Source: Marinoscillum sp049115815 (GTDB lineage: Bacteria > Bacteroidota > Bacteroidia > Cytophagales > Cyclobacteriaceae). Taken from it: DNA of 64,000 nt. The position numbers were made by a program, and so were the translations under genes. Below, in pieces: positions 35,034-44,710 of this stretch; position 1 is the stretch's first letter; each line of letters starts with the position of its first letter. Below the pieces are notes generated by a model that was given only the letters and a program-made list of their open reading frames with translations, did not search any database and was not told where the DNA came from. Where the stretch lies: NCBI GenBank assembly GCA_049115815.1, contig JAGDZO010000001.1, positions 1 to 64,000 on the forward strand, in the 5' to 3' direction.

Positions 35034-38000
35034 ATGATTCAAAATTTACTTAATACTAAGTGGCTTACGAGTAGGTCGGTTTCATATCTGTTTACGTCAG
35101 TGTTGATTCTTTTAAGCCATACATTGTTTTCGCAGACCACAGTTAACCTTACGCCGAGTACGTTTGCTAATCAACTTTCAAACATTAGTTCCAATTCCAC
35201 TTATGTTTTGGCAGATGGGATATATACCGTGAGCGGGACAGACCTGACTACTTGGGGAGCTTATATGCAAAGCAATGTCACTTTTGAGGGCGCTACTGCC
35301 AATGGGGCTATTCTCCAATACACCACGTCGGATATGCAGGAATTGACGTTCAATAATTTAAATGACATAGAGCTAAAAAACCTGCATTTCAAGAACATTA
35401 GAATCACCTATCAAGAATGTAGCGATTCTAAAGTCACCGGTATAAGCATGAGTGATCCAAACTATAGTACGCTTGGAGATAAGAAATCTTATGAAAGAAG
35501 ATTTTTAGTGATAAGAGGAGGGAGCGACAATGTTGTTTCTGGTTGTAATTTGAATTGGAACAATAGCACTGAAGGTAAATTTGGCCGAGGGATCAACCTT
35601 GATGGAGGTAGCAATCATAAGGTGATCAATTGTACTATTACCGGGTATTTGATCACTGCATTGGGAGTAAGTACAGGTCGTAATGACAATTCTCCTGCTG
35701 AAATGCTTGTTGATCCTACTACTAATCATGAGATCATAGGAGGTACGTTTACCAGAGATCCTAATTCTGGCACCTCCAATGATCATGAGGATCACGGCAT
35801 CTACATTCACAACGCCGCGTACGTCACAGTGACAGCTACTACCGTAACCGGTTGGTCCACGGATGCTTCCGGGCATGCCATCAAGCTCAAGGGAACTAAT
35901 TACATTGAGATCAGAAATTGTACCTTCAATACTTCCGGCATCATCATAAGGGTAGCTAATAATTGGCATGAAGCCAATGATCACATTTGGATTCATGACA
36001 ATACCTTCAATGATTTTGGCATCAACTCTTGGACTTCATTGGATGATGGATATACAATCAATGAATCTTGTGTCATAGAGAACAATAATATTTTGACTGG
36101 AGATGTGACTGCCAGCACAGAACTAGCAGCGAGTTTCAATGCTTTTAATGCATTGGCTCAGAAGAATGGTGGGGTTTATAATAATTGTGTAAGCAACGGA
36201 ACCACTTTAGCATCCGGCATCAACGAATCCAACAACAGTACGAATGGATGTACCCCAAATGTCAATGTGACAGGCGTTAGCATGTCTGCAAATACCACTA
36301 CTATCGAATTGGGACAAACAGCGACCCTTACAGCTGCCACCACCCCGGCTAATGCTAGCATTCAAACACTACTTTGGTCATCGAGCGATGAGGCTGTGGC
36401 CACTGTGGATGAAAATGGCAAAGTGACGGCTATTTCTGAAGGTACCGCGACCATTACTGTTACGACTATAGACGGAGGATTCACAGACACAAGCCTGGTC
36501 ACTGTCACAGCTCCAAGCGGCACCACATATACTGAGACTTTGACCAATCTTGACTTGGCAGATTGGGGGACTACTACATTTACGGGAGACAATGGAATCG
36601 ACTGGACAGTATCTATGGAGGGAAGAGAAAGCACCGTGATAAACGGGAAGTCGCTCACCTTAAAAGCACAAGCCGCGCTCACTTCAGAGCCGATTCCAGG
36701 AGGACTTGTTGCCATTTCAGTAAAATATAAAAATCCGTCAACTTCGGTAAATCGAACAATTGAAATATTTGTCAATGGACAATCCCTGGGAAGTTTTGGC
36801 ACTATAGGGGGCTCAACGGAAACCTATTCAGTGAATGGATTGAATATCTCAGGAGATGTCATCATCTCGATTAAGAATTCAATGGACGCTGGTGGGCCCG
36901 CTCACAAGCTGGATATTGATGATATAGAATGGATCACTTTGGGGTCTTCCAGTGAAGGTATCGAATGGACTGGATCTACTTCTTCAGATTGGAACACAGC
37001 TGCTAACTGGTCTACGAACTCAGTACCGGCAGGTAGTGACGATGTGCAGATTCCCAATGTAAGCTCTGTCTCAGGCAATTCGCCTGTCATAACAGATGAG
37101 CAATCTGTTAATAATATTGAGGTTCTTGATGGTGGTATGGTGACTGTCAATTCTGGAGCTTCATTGGTGATATCCGGATCAGCAACTGGCGATGGTAATT
37201 TTGTGATTAATCGCAATGTGTTGGGCAATGGAGGGTATAGTATTGTGGGAAGTCCGGTGGCTGATGCTGCTGTAGATGCCACCGCACCACAAGCTGGGCA
37301 TGTGTTTAGCTATGATGGCGCAAGTTTCTCAGCTAACCTTACTGGTACCAGTACCACCATGACTCCAGGACAAGGATATTTTGTAGGTAGCAATAATGGC
37401 GGAACTGTCAGTTTTGAAGGAATGGTCAACAGTGGGCAGGTTGAATATGATCTGACTAGCAGCTCTGCTTTTCATCTGATTGCCAATCCGTATGCGGCGG
37501 CCATTATGCGATCTAGTTTTGTGACTGAAAACAGTTCAGACATTGATGGTGCTATTTACCTGTGGAATGATGGTGGAACCAATACCGGCAATAGCCGAGA
37601 TGGATCATATGTGACTGTAGATGTAGCCGGTAATGTTACCAATGGTTCTTTCGATGGCAATATCCGATCAGGTCAAGGGTTCTTCGTTTACTCAAGCACA
37701 GATCTTTCACCAACAGCAACATTTAAACCTAGCATGCAGACAGCTGTAGCAGGATCAAATAGTGATGCTGGATATTACAGAGAAGCAAAAGAGCAGCACA
37801 TCAGGCTAACTCTTAGCAATGAATTCAATAGTGATGAATTGTTGATTAATTTAAGAGACGATGTTACAGCTGGTCTGGATCCAGGCTATGATGTGAATAA
37901 ACTGATGAACACGTCAGTTTCATTCTACTCCAAAATAGATGAAGCTCCTTTTGCCATTCAGGCATTGCCTTGGCAGGATGAGTTGACTATTCCACTGGGA

Positions 38001-38432
38001 TTCCAAGTGACTAGTACAGGTAGTTACGAAATCAAGCTCAATACATTGAGCACGTCTCACATTATCAAGCTCAAGGATAACCTAACAGGGATCAGCCATG
38101 ATCTCACCGAAAATGCTAAAGTGAATCTTACGCTCAATGAATTGTTTTCGGACGGAAGATTTGAATTAGTGCTGATACAGCAAGCCATATTGGCTGCAGA
38201 AGACCTGAAAGGTGAATTGAAGGTGTTTGGCAATAGCGCGAGGTTGGAGATTCTGTACAAATCAGATCAGTCCCAAGCTGTACAGATTTATACCCTGGAT
38301 GGTCGAGTGGTTTATAATGAGCAAGTGGAATTCCAATCGAACAAGGCTTGGATTGAGGCTGAACTGAAGCCAAATCAAATCTATGTACTACGAATTGAGG
38401 ATGTATCGGTGAAATTTATTTTGAACGATTAA
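35034..38432 (+). CDS. T9SS-secreted multidomain beta-helix protein, possible polysaccharide lyase
   Basis: 1132 residues. Signal peptide to about residue 34 (SHTLFSQ). Residues ~36-390 form a right-handed parallel beta-helix resembling PL6-type alginate/chondroitinase B lyases: YVLADGIYTVSG at the start, many N..I.(N)CTF rungs, and NDHEDHGIYIHNAAYVTV. A BIG2 Ig-like domain follows (~405-495: GVSMSANTTTIELGQTATLTA), then a ~130-residue beta-sandwich resembling a carbohydrate-binding domain (~499-635), then the module shared with the protein at 32042 (~640-1000) and a T9SS domain (~1055-1132). Catalytic Lys/Arg residues of PL6 could not be assigned with certainty. It is followed by a PIDGG mini-protein and DUF4955 genes. 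Confidence 0.8.
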   Translation: MIQNLLNTKWLTSRSVSYLFTSVLILLSHTLFSQTTVNLTPSTFANQLSNISSNSTYVLADGIYTVSGTDLTTWGAYMQSNVTFEGATANGAILQYTTSDMQELTFNNLNDIELKNLHFKNIRITYQECSDSKVTGISMSDPNYSTLGDKKSYERRFLVIRGGSDNVVSGCNLNWNNSTEGKFGRGINLDGGSNHKVINCTITGYLITALGVSTGRNDNSPAEMLVDPTTNHEIIGGTFTRDPNSGTSNDHEDHGIYIHNAAYVTVTATTVTGWSTDASGHAIKLKGTNYIEIRNCTFNTSGIIIRVANNWHEANDHIWIHDNTFNDFGINSWTSLDDGYTINESCVIENNNILTGDVTASTELAASFNAFNALAQKNGGVYNNCVSNGTTLASGINESNNSTNGCTPNVNVTGVSMSANTTTIELGQTATLTAATTPANASIQTLLWSSSDEAVATVDENGKVTAISEGTATITVTTIDGGFTDTSLVTVTAPSGTTYTETLTNLDLADWGTTTFTGDNGIDWTVSMEGRESTVINGKSLTLKAQAALTSEPIPGGLVAISVKYKNPSTSVNRTIEIFVNGQSLGSFGTIGGSTETYSVNGLNISGDVIISIKNSMDAGGPAHKLDIDDIEWITLGSSSEGIEWTGSTSSDWNTAANWSTNSVPAGSDDVQIPNVSSVSGNSPVITDEQSVNNIEVLDGGMVTVNSGASLVISGSATGDGNFVINRNVLGNGGYSIVGSPVADAAVDATAPQAGHVFSYDGASFSANLTGTSTTMTPGQGYFVGSNNGGTVSFEGMVNSGQVEYDLTSSSAFHLIANPYAAAIMRSSFVTENSSDIDGAIYLWNDGGTNTGNSRDGSYVTVDVAGNVTNGSFDGNIRSGQGFFVYSSTDLSPTATFKPSMQTAVAGSNSDAGYYREAKEQHIRLTLSNEFNSDELLINLRDDVTAGLDPGYDVNKLMNTSVSFYSKIDEAPFAIQALPWQDELTIPLGFQVTSTGSYEIKLNTLSTSHIIKLKDNLTGISHDLTENAKVNLTLNELFSDGRFELVLIQQAILAAEDLKGELKVFGNSARLEILYKSDQSQAVQIYTLDGRVVYNEQVEFQSNKAWIEAELKPNQIYVLRIEDVSVKFILND

Positions 38433-38465
38433 TACGTCACTCATCAGTAATTGAAAGAGAAGATT

Positions 38466-38636
38466 ATGAAAGACTTATATAAGATTATTTTGCTTATCGC
38501 TGCTGTGTGCAGCACGACAGTATTGATGGCTCAACCACTTAACCCACCAGCCACCCCGATAGATGGCGGTCTATCGCTGCTTTTGCTAGCTGGTGGTGCC
38601 TATGGAATGAAGAAGTTGAGAGACAAAAGAAAATAA
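38466..38636 (+). CDS. PIDGG-type small C-terminal sorting protein (PID-CTERM-like), copy 2
   Basis: 56 residues from ATG 38466 (an ATG at 38451 would add five). Signal peptide MKDLYKIILLIAAVCSTTVLMAQ, then PLNPPATPIDGGLS, a short hydrophobic segment LLLLAGGAYGM and the basic tail KKLRDKRK. The PPATPIDGG core, the GGAYG helix end and the KKLRD tail are the same as in copy 1 at 31844-32011. It is placed just after the T9SS protein at 35034, mirroring copy 1. It is separated by one base from the TTG start of the DUF4955 gene. Confidence 0.85.
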   Translation: MKDLYKIILLIAAVCSTTVLMAQPLNPPATPIDGGLSLLLLAGGAYGMKKLRDKRK

Positions 38637-38637
38637 T

Positions 38638-40527
38638 TTGAAACACACTGAGATATATATTGGTGTAACGCACTTATTGACCAAGGGCTTTATGAGCACC
38701 CTATTGTCTATTGTATTTATAGGAAATGCTTTTGCTCAAGAGTCGCAATTGTTTAAAGATTACGTCACAGCTCAAAATGAAAACAAGGAAGCTGTCCTTC
38801 CCAATTTTTCATATGCTGGGGTAGATCATGGGCAGAAACTGTTCATAGAACAGACCAACCAGCAGAAGTACAAAGTGGAAGACTATGGTGCTATTCCAAA
38901 TGATGGCTTGTCTGACAGAGACGCTATAACTTCGGCTATCAACGCAGCGATTGCTTCAGGGGGAATTGTTGAGTTTCCTGCCGGCAGATTGGATATCAAT
39001 ACGGCATCAGATCCAGAGGTGCCTATGAAATTCACTTTGGGAAATCACCCCCTCACACTAAAAGGTCACCCTGATGGAACGGAACTATATATGGAAAACA
39101 CCCTTCCATCACCCACACCGGACAAAATGTGGTCTACGCCCTACATGATTCAATTCACGGGAAGTAAAACCGAACGGTCACTAACGAGCATTGTAGAATC
39201 AGCTGATCAAGGCAGCAAGTCCATAGTAGTGCAGAATGCATCAAGTATCAGTGCTGGCGATTGGATATTGCTTTCATTGTCTAGTAGGAGTTCTCAACTT
39301 TTAGCTGAAGAGCTTTTAGGTATGACTGCTGAAGATACTTGGACTAAAATCATCAATGATGGGGTCAAAGTAAGAGCTGTCCACCAAGTGGAAAGCGTAG
39401 ATGGGAATACCATACACTTAAAATCATGTTTGTTGAAAGGAGTGAACCCTGACTATCCTTGGCAGGTTTATTCTAAAGCTAATCACGAAGGATTGATTAT
39501 CTCCGATTTGAATTTTACGGGTACATGGAAGGATTCATTCCAACATCATAAAAACATCATTCATGATGGCGGTCATTCCATGCTTCAATTGAAGTTTGTG
39601 ACCAATTTCACTGTGATGAATTGCACGTTTACGGATGTCAATAGAGCGCTCAATGTGGGCAATGGCGTGAACGGAACCATCCTCAATAACCAAATTTTGG
39701 GCAATGGTGGGCATAATGGTATTTCAGTTCCAGGCTGTAACAATGTACTTGTGGGTATGAATAAAGATTTGGCGGGACAATGGCATACGTTTGGCGTATC
39801 TGGGTTATCCATCGGGAATGTGTTTTGGCGAAATGAACACAGCGCTACCACGAGTTTTGAGGCACACGCCTCCCAGCCAAGAACCACTTTGTATGACAAT
39901 GCCAAGGGCGGTTTTATGTTTGGTCGCCTCGGTGGCGCGGTAAGCAGTTTGCCCAACCACATGGAGGAACTCGTGCTCTGGAATTACAATGAAACTGATG
40001 CGCCAGAGAGCAACTATGAGTTTTGGTCGAGTACTTCCAAGTATGGAAAAGTAGTACCGCCTATCGTAGTTGGATTCCACGGAAGTGGAACCAGTTTTGT
40101 AAGTAACCAAATCTCACATCAGGAGTCTCACGGAACAAAAGTATCCCCCGAGTCATTGTATGAGGCCCAAATAGAACTAAGGCTGGGTGCATTGCCGGAA
40201 TGGATATGTGCTTTGAAAGAATGCCAGACAGAAGAGGAGGAAGAAGAAGAGGAGGAGGATAATCTCCTTGATGTTGGAGAATCATTAGCTCGTGATGGTT
40301 CAATCTTGTCTGTTGGGGTCGAAAATAATGGAGTACTTCTTAACCTAATAGGAGTTTACGAGCAATCGCAGCTGGTGCAGATATATACAATCTCTGGTCG
40401 GCGTGTTTATAATGGTGAAGTTGAGTTTGAATCTAATGAAGCGTTGATCAATGTGGCGCTAAACAAGAATCAAATTTATGTGCTGCGGGTAGATAATAAG
40501 GTTGTGAAATTCATTTCGCAAGATTGA
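38638..40527 (+). CDS. DUF4955 beta-helix protein with T9SS domain
   Basis: 629 residues from TTG 38638, with an internal ATG at 38692 as alternative; either gives a signal peptide ending NAFAQ. Residues ~55-500 are a pectate-lyase-3-like beta-helix (VEDYGAIPNDGLSDRDAI, GGIVEFPAGRLDIN) with the DUF4955 part SQPRTTLYDNAKGGFMFGRL and LPNHMEELVLWNYNETD. An acidic linker (TEEEEEEEEEDN) leads to a T9SS domain very similar to that of the protein at 35034 (VQIYT..GR.VYN..VEF.SN). It probably acts on an extracellular polysaccharide. Its paralogue follows at 40710. Confidence 0.85.
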   Translation: MKHTEIYIGVTHLLTKGFMSTLLSIVFIGNAFAQESQLFKDYVTAQNENKEAVLPNFSYAGVDHGQKLFIEQTNQQKYKVEDYGAIPNDGLSDRDAITSAINAAIASGGIVEFPAGRLDINTASDPEVPMKFTLGNHPLTLKGHPDGTELYMENTLPSPTPDKMWSTPYMIQFTGSKTERSLTSIVESADQGSKSIVVQNASSISAGDWILLSLSSRSSQLLAEELLGMTAEDTWTKIINDGVKVRAVHQVESVDGNTIHLKSCLLKGVNPDYPWQVYSKANHEGLIISDLNFTGTWKDSFQHHKNIIHDGGHSMLQLKFVTNFTVMNCTFTDVNRALNVGNGVNGTILNNQILGNGGHNGISVPGCNNVLVGMNKDLAGQWHTFGVSGLSIGNVFWRNEHSATTSFEAHASQPRTTLYDNAKGGFMFGRLGGAVSSLPNHMEELVLWNYNETDAPESNYEFWSSTSKYGKVVPPIVVGFHGSGTSFVSNQISHQESHGTKVSPESLYEAQIELRLGALPEWICALKECQTEEEEEEEEEDNLLDVGESLARDGSILSVGVENNGVLLNLIGVYEQSQLVQIYTISGRRVYNGEVEFESNEALINVALNKNQIYVLRVDNKVVKFISQD

Positions 40528-40563
40528 GTTGTGATTAGTGTGGAATAGTGATAATGAGGGTAT

Positions 40564-40680
40564 CTCAAAAGTTACTGCTACTTAAATGAAGTGTCACATT
40601 GAGCATGTCGAAATGTGGTCTCTCGATCACATTCTTAGGTTTCGACAGGCTCAACCTGACAACCAATAATAACTTTTGAA
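40564..40680. repeat. MITE-like palindromic element
   Basis: About 117 bp bounded by CTCAAAAGTTA (40564-40574) and its near-inverse TAACTTTTGAA (40670-40680). Inside, GTCACATTGAGCATGTCGAA and TTCGACAGGCTCAACCTGAC form a long imperfect inverted repeat. The GAGC(A/C)TGTCGAA core is a common Bacteroidota intergenic repeat. It lies between the two DUF4955 genes and might fold into a strong hairpin in RNA. Confidence 0.75.
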
Positions 40681-40709
40681 AAGGCCTTAAAGAATATAAA
40701 AACTGAAAA

Positions 40710-42290
40710 ATGTTGAACATGAATTGGAACAATCGCATAAGTAAAGGCAGCCTTTTGGCGGTCATAGTATGGTTAGGTTTATCAAACAATGCCTACTCAC
40801 AATCTTCTAAAATATTTGACGATTACGTCAAGGCGCAGCAGGAAAACAGAGAAGCCATGCTTCCCAATTTTTCTTATGCAGGCGTAGATCACGGTCAGAA
40901 AATCCAACTAGAGCAGACCAATCTTACGGAGTTTAAAGTGGTTGACTATGGAGCTATTCCCGATGATGGCCAATCAGACCGATCGGCCATTAAAAAGGCG
41001 ATCATGGCAGCCATGGAATCTGGAGGGATAGTAATATTTCCGAAGGGTAGATTGGACATCAACACTGCTGATGATAAGCCTGAGCCACTGATAATCAAAC
41101 TTGGTGATTTCCCCATTACCCTTCAAGGTCATGCAGAGGGCACTGAGATTTTCATGGAGAACATACTGCCATCACCTACTCCAGACAAGCTGTGGTCTAC
41201 ACCTTACATGATCCAATTCAAAGGCAACAAAAAGGAAACATTGATCACAACAGTGGAAGAATCCGCAATCCAGGGGAGCAAAACCATAGTAGTGAAAGAA
41301 GCCAATGATATACAACCAAATGACTGGATAGCGCTTTCACTAGTGAGCAAAAACCCTAAGCTCATGTTGGACGAACTGCAAGACAGACCATTGAGTCCAA
41401 CTTGGAAAAAAATTGTACAAGGAGGCGTTAAGATCAAGGCGGTGCATCAGGTGGAAAGTGTAGACGGGAATACCATTACCTTAAAGTCTTGCTTACTAAA
41501 AGGGATCAATTCCGAGTACAATTGGGAAGTGTATTCGGTCGATTATCATGATGGGTTGGTCATTAAGGATTTGCAGTTTACAGGTACATGGAAGGAGCCT
41601 TTCAAACATCATAAAAATCTCGTCCATGACGGAGGTCATTCGATGCTATCGCTAACTGCAGTGACCAATTTCACGGTGATGAATTGTACGTTTACGGATG
41701 TCAACAGAGCCCTCCATGTTAGGAGCGGAGTGAATGGTACGATTATCAATAATGTCATATTAGGCAATGGTGGGCATAATGGAATATCACTTCCTGCTTG
41801 TACCAATGTCCTTGCCGGCATGAATAAAGATATGGCCGGACAGTGGCATACTTACGGGGTGTCCAACGAATCCATTGGCAATGTCTTTTGGCGAAATGAG
41901 CACGCGGCTACTACAAGTTTTGAATCTCACGCCTCACAGCCAAGGACTACCTTGTATGATTGCGCCAAGGGAGGTTTTATCTTCGGCCGACTTGGAGGAG
42001 CTATTGGTAGTTTGCCTAATCACATGGAGGAACTCGTCTTGTGGAACTACAACGAAACCGACGAATCTGAGGAGAATTATGAATTTTGGTCAAGTGTCTC
42101 TAAATATGGCAAGGTTGTGCCTCCAATCATCGTAGGTTTTCACGGAAGTGGCACCACTTTCAAGACAGATCAGCTGGAGCAATTTGAATCTATTGGAACC
42201 AAAGTAGAGCCAGAGTCACTTTATGAAGCTCAAATGGAACTGCGCCTGGGCTATCTGCCTGAATGGATCAAAAATATTAAGGCCAAATAA
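40710..42290 (+). CDS. DUF4955 beta-helix protein without T9SS domain
   Basis: 526 residues; the ATG at 40719 is an equally possible start. Signal peptide ends SNNAYSQ. It aligns with residues ~30-515 of the preceding protein and is very similar throughout: NFSYAGVDHGQK, VDYGAIPDDGQSDRSAI, SHASQPRTTLYDCAKGGF and LPNHMEELVLWNYNETD. The protein ends soon after the shared ELRLG.LPEWI segment and has no sorting domain. It is probably periplasmic or freely released, while the paralogue would be surface-attached. The pair suggests gene duplication followed by a split in location. Confidence 0.85.
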   Translation: MLNMNWNNRISKGSLLAVIVWLGLSNNAYSQSSKIFDDYVKAQQENREAMLPNFSYAGVDHGQKIQLEQTNLTEFKVVDYGAIPDDGQSDRSAIKKAIMAAMESGGIVIFPKGRLDINTADDKPEPLIIKLGDFPITLQGHAEGTEIFMENILPSPTPDKLWSTPYMIQFKGNKKETLITTVEESAIQGSKTIVVKEANDIQPNDWIALSLVSKNPKLMLDELQDRPLSPTWKKIVQGGVKIKAVHQVESVDGNTITLKSCLLKGINSEYNWEVYSVDYHDGLVIKDLQFTGTWKEPFKHHKNLVHDGGHSMLSLTAVTNFTVMNCTFTDVNRALHVRSGVNGTIINNVILGNGGHNGISLPACTNVLAGMNKDMAGQWHTYGVSNESIGNVFWRNEHAATTSFESHASQPRTTLYDCAKGGFIFGRLGGAIGSLPNHMEELVLWNYNETDESEENYEFWSSVSKYGKVVPPIIVGFHGSGTTFKTDQLEQFESIGTKVEPESLYEAQMELRLGYLPEWIKNIKAK

Positions 42291-42318
42291 TTCACTCCAT
42301 TCGAAAATTGAAGTCAAG

Positions 42319-44349
42319 ATGAAGCAGTTCAAATATTGGATAGCCCAAGGATTGTTGTTAGGAATGTGCGCTGGATCTGTCACGTACAATGTAGAAGCGC
42401 AGACTGTCCAAAAGCAAAACGGAGCGCTAACTGATACGGAAAAAGCTTCTTTCAGAGAATGGGCGACAAACAGGAAAACCTCGGATTCTTCCAATTGGGA
42501 AAACAACAAATGGCAGTTTCGCTATTTTGATTTTCAGATGCAGTACTGGGTGTACAATATGTCTGGCGACATCAGGATAGTCAACAACCTGATGAGTATA
42601 GCTGAGACTGCTTATTTGGCGAATAACATCCGAGACCAACGAGATCTCTGGTACATAGGATGGGACGCAATCAATAGCAGGCCGATTGGTGAAATCACGA
42701 CAGGATGGCCAAGGAATGGGCATTATGAAGAGCTAGATATCAAAAATCGGAAGGTAAATAGTGGAGATGGAGGTGAGTTGGTCATAGGGGCGGCCTATAT
42801 GTCCATAGCGGCACGGGTGATCGTAGAGACCCCTGATATCTGGCATCAATTGGTACCTGATAAGGACTATACTTACCTTCAGCGTGCGTTGGTTTATATC
42901 GATGAATCGATAGATGCTGTAGATGCTTTCAGGCAATATTTTACTGATCCAGTGACTTGCAGACAGCAATTTCAATTCAATTTTCCACCTAGTGACAGGG
43001 ACAATTGGCGTAAGAAGGGTGGCTATGGTGCATTCAACAGGGTGGGGCACACACAGACCTTGTTATGCTATCTGATTCCATGCCTTGAGCAGTTGGGTAT
43101 TCGCCCAGACAAACTCGAAGAATTTGAATCTATCAATCAAGCTGCGGTAGATACTTGGATGGACTCCATGAATAAATACACCTATTTCGGTATCAAAGTC
43201 TTAGACTACCCTTATGCTTATCAAAGACCCAACTCAGAAGATATTGGCCATGGCGCCAATGATATCTGCCAATGGGGGGCGCTGCACAGGTCTGGTCGGT
43301 ATCCAGAGGTGAATGATGACGTTATGGCTAGGATTGCCAATACGCTGGTGCACATAGTAAAGAAGGGAGACGAATACGCTTATCGTTTTGATGGTACAGG
43401 TTCCGGTACCCAACCACATCCCTTCTATTTGCAGTTGAATCGGTACAATAAAGGGCTAAGTAATACCGTAAAAAATAACAACGCCATACTCTTATTCGCA
43501 CGAGCGTTTGAGGACATGAGTATCACCTGTCAGATCAATGAAGAAGAATGGAAGTCTACCAAGAGCATTGCTGTCAAGCCCGGAGATGAACTGACTATCC
43601 TAGGTGATGATGGTGAAGGGGAAACAAACTGGACATGGTCAGGGCCAAATGACCTTACCCATGAGGGGAATTCTATCTCATTTGACGCTGTAACGTATTC
43701 GGATGCGGGAACCTATGAGGTTACCCATGTTTCGGAATTTGCAAGACGAACGAATTACGTGAAAATAGTAGTGTACAATCCTGATGATGCGTCTGTTCCC
43801 TGTGATGATATTAAAAACATTCGACCTAGTATCAGAGCAGGATTTGGCGCTTGGAGACCTATTACTGATACCACTGTGATGGCAGGATCACCAATAGCAT
43901 TTGATATGCCGGCTCACTTTGGAGATTGGAAATGGACAGGGCCTAATGGCTTTGAATCCTCTTCGAGAACCATCAGATTTTATGCTATTCAGCCTGAGCA
44001 TTCCGGTGAGTATGAGTGTACCTATACCAATAGTTGTGACGAGGAATTGAAGGCATCCTTCAGCGTGGAGGTAGAAAAACCTATTGTTTTGTCTGATTCG
44101 AAATCACCACTGCTTGTTTATCCTAATCCGTTCAGGGATGTGATTCATATCGATAATTCTGAAGGGAACTATGATTCCTGTGTTTTGATGGATACTTTGG
44201 GTAAGGTCATAGCAGTGAAGGCTGATTTATCTTCTCACAAGACTATTGAATGGGATGTCACAACACTGGATTTGGACGGTCATGTGTTTTTCCTCAGGAT
44301 GCTTGGTAATGATAAGGTAGAGACCATTAAGGTGTTAAGAAACAGGTAA
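42319..44349 (+). CDS. T9SS-secreted protein: helical toroid-like domain plus two Ig-like domains
   Basis: 676 residues from ATG 42319; the frame is open further upstream inside the previous gene. Signal peptide ends YNVEAQ. Residues ~30-400 are helical and rich in aromatic and histidine residues (WQFRYFDFQMQYWVYNMSG, YGAFNRVGHTQTLLCYLIP, NSEDIGHGANDICQWGALHR), like the (alpha/alpha) toroid of polysaccharide lyases and hydrolases. I cannot place it in a named family. Two Ig-like domains follow (~404-490, ~503-590, both with (W)TW(S/T)GP) and then a T9SS domain (LLVYPNPFRDVIHIDNSEG...). It lies last in a plus-strand group of secreted glycan-active genes. Confidence 0.75.
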   Translation: MKQFKYWIAQGLLLGMCAGSVTYNVEAQTVQKQNGALTDTEKASFREWATNRKTSDSSNWENNKWQFRYFDFQMQYWVYNMSGDIRIVNNLMSIAETAYLANNIRDQRDLWYIGWDAINSRPIGEITTGWPRNGHYEELDIKNRKVNSGDGGELVIGAAYMSIAARVIVETPDIWHQLVPDKDYTYLQRALVYIDESIDAVDAFRQYFTDPVTCRQQFQFNFPPSDRDNWRKKGGYGAFNRVGHTQTLLCYLIPCLEQLGIRPDKLEEFESINQAAVDTWMDSMNKYTYFGIKVLDYPYAYQRPNSEDIGHGANDICQWGALHRSGRYPEVNDDVMARIANTLVHIVKKGDEYAYRFDGTGSGTQPHPFYLQLNRYNKGLSNTVKNNNAILLFARAFEDMSITCQINEEEWKSTKSIAVKPGDELTILGDDGEGETNWTWSGPNDLTHEGNSISFDAVTYSDAGTYEVTHVSEFARRTNYVKIVVYNPDDASVPCDDIKNIRPSIRAGFGAWRPITDTTVMAGSPIAFDMPAHFGDWKWTGPNGFESSSRTIRFYAIQPEHSGEYECTYTNSCDEELKASFSVEVEKPIVLSDSKSPLLVYPNPFRDVIHIDNSEGNYDSCVLMDTLGKVIAVKADLSSHKTIEWDVTTLDLDGHVFFLRMLGNDKVETIKVLRNR

Positions 44350-44710
44350 CTCAAGAATAATATCAGCCTCTCGATGGTGTCACTTCGTCTAAAGTCGACA
44401 TATCATAATCCCATTTCTTTGATATATTCTGTAGGCCAGTTTCGGGTGTTTGATCGATCCTTGTTTCTTTCCTCAACCTACTACAATGAAATGTCGAGAA
44501 GCTCCCATTCTTAAACCATACATCTGTCAACTACCAACATTCAAAAGCAATGATTTTTAGGGCGAAAGGATTCGACCTTAGTGAAAGGTCTTAGTCTTTT
44601 TGGGACATAGATTATGTGTAAAGACTGGTCTAATATGGGGGATGAAAGTATAAAAAAAGCTGCACCAACGGTGCAGCTTTTTCGCTCAGATAAAAACTAA
44701 CTTAGTCAAA
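44350..44710. other. 361-bp convergent intergenic region
   Basis: The gap lies between two convergent genes. Apart from the bidirectional terminator at 44652-44681, nothing is recognised in it; the first 300 bases hold no open frame of note. Confidence 0.6.
44652..44681. terminator. Bidirectional intrinsic terminator
   Basis: A perfect 9-bp stem, AGCTGCACC (44658-44666) and GGTGCAGCT (44670-44678), has a 3-base loop, preceded by As and followed by Ts. It can end both the plus-strand gene at 42319 and the minus-strand gene at 44711. Confidence 0.85.
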
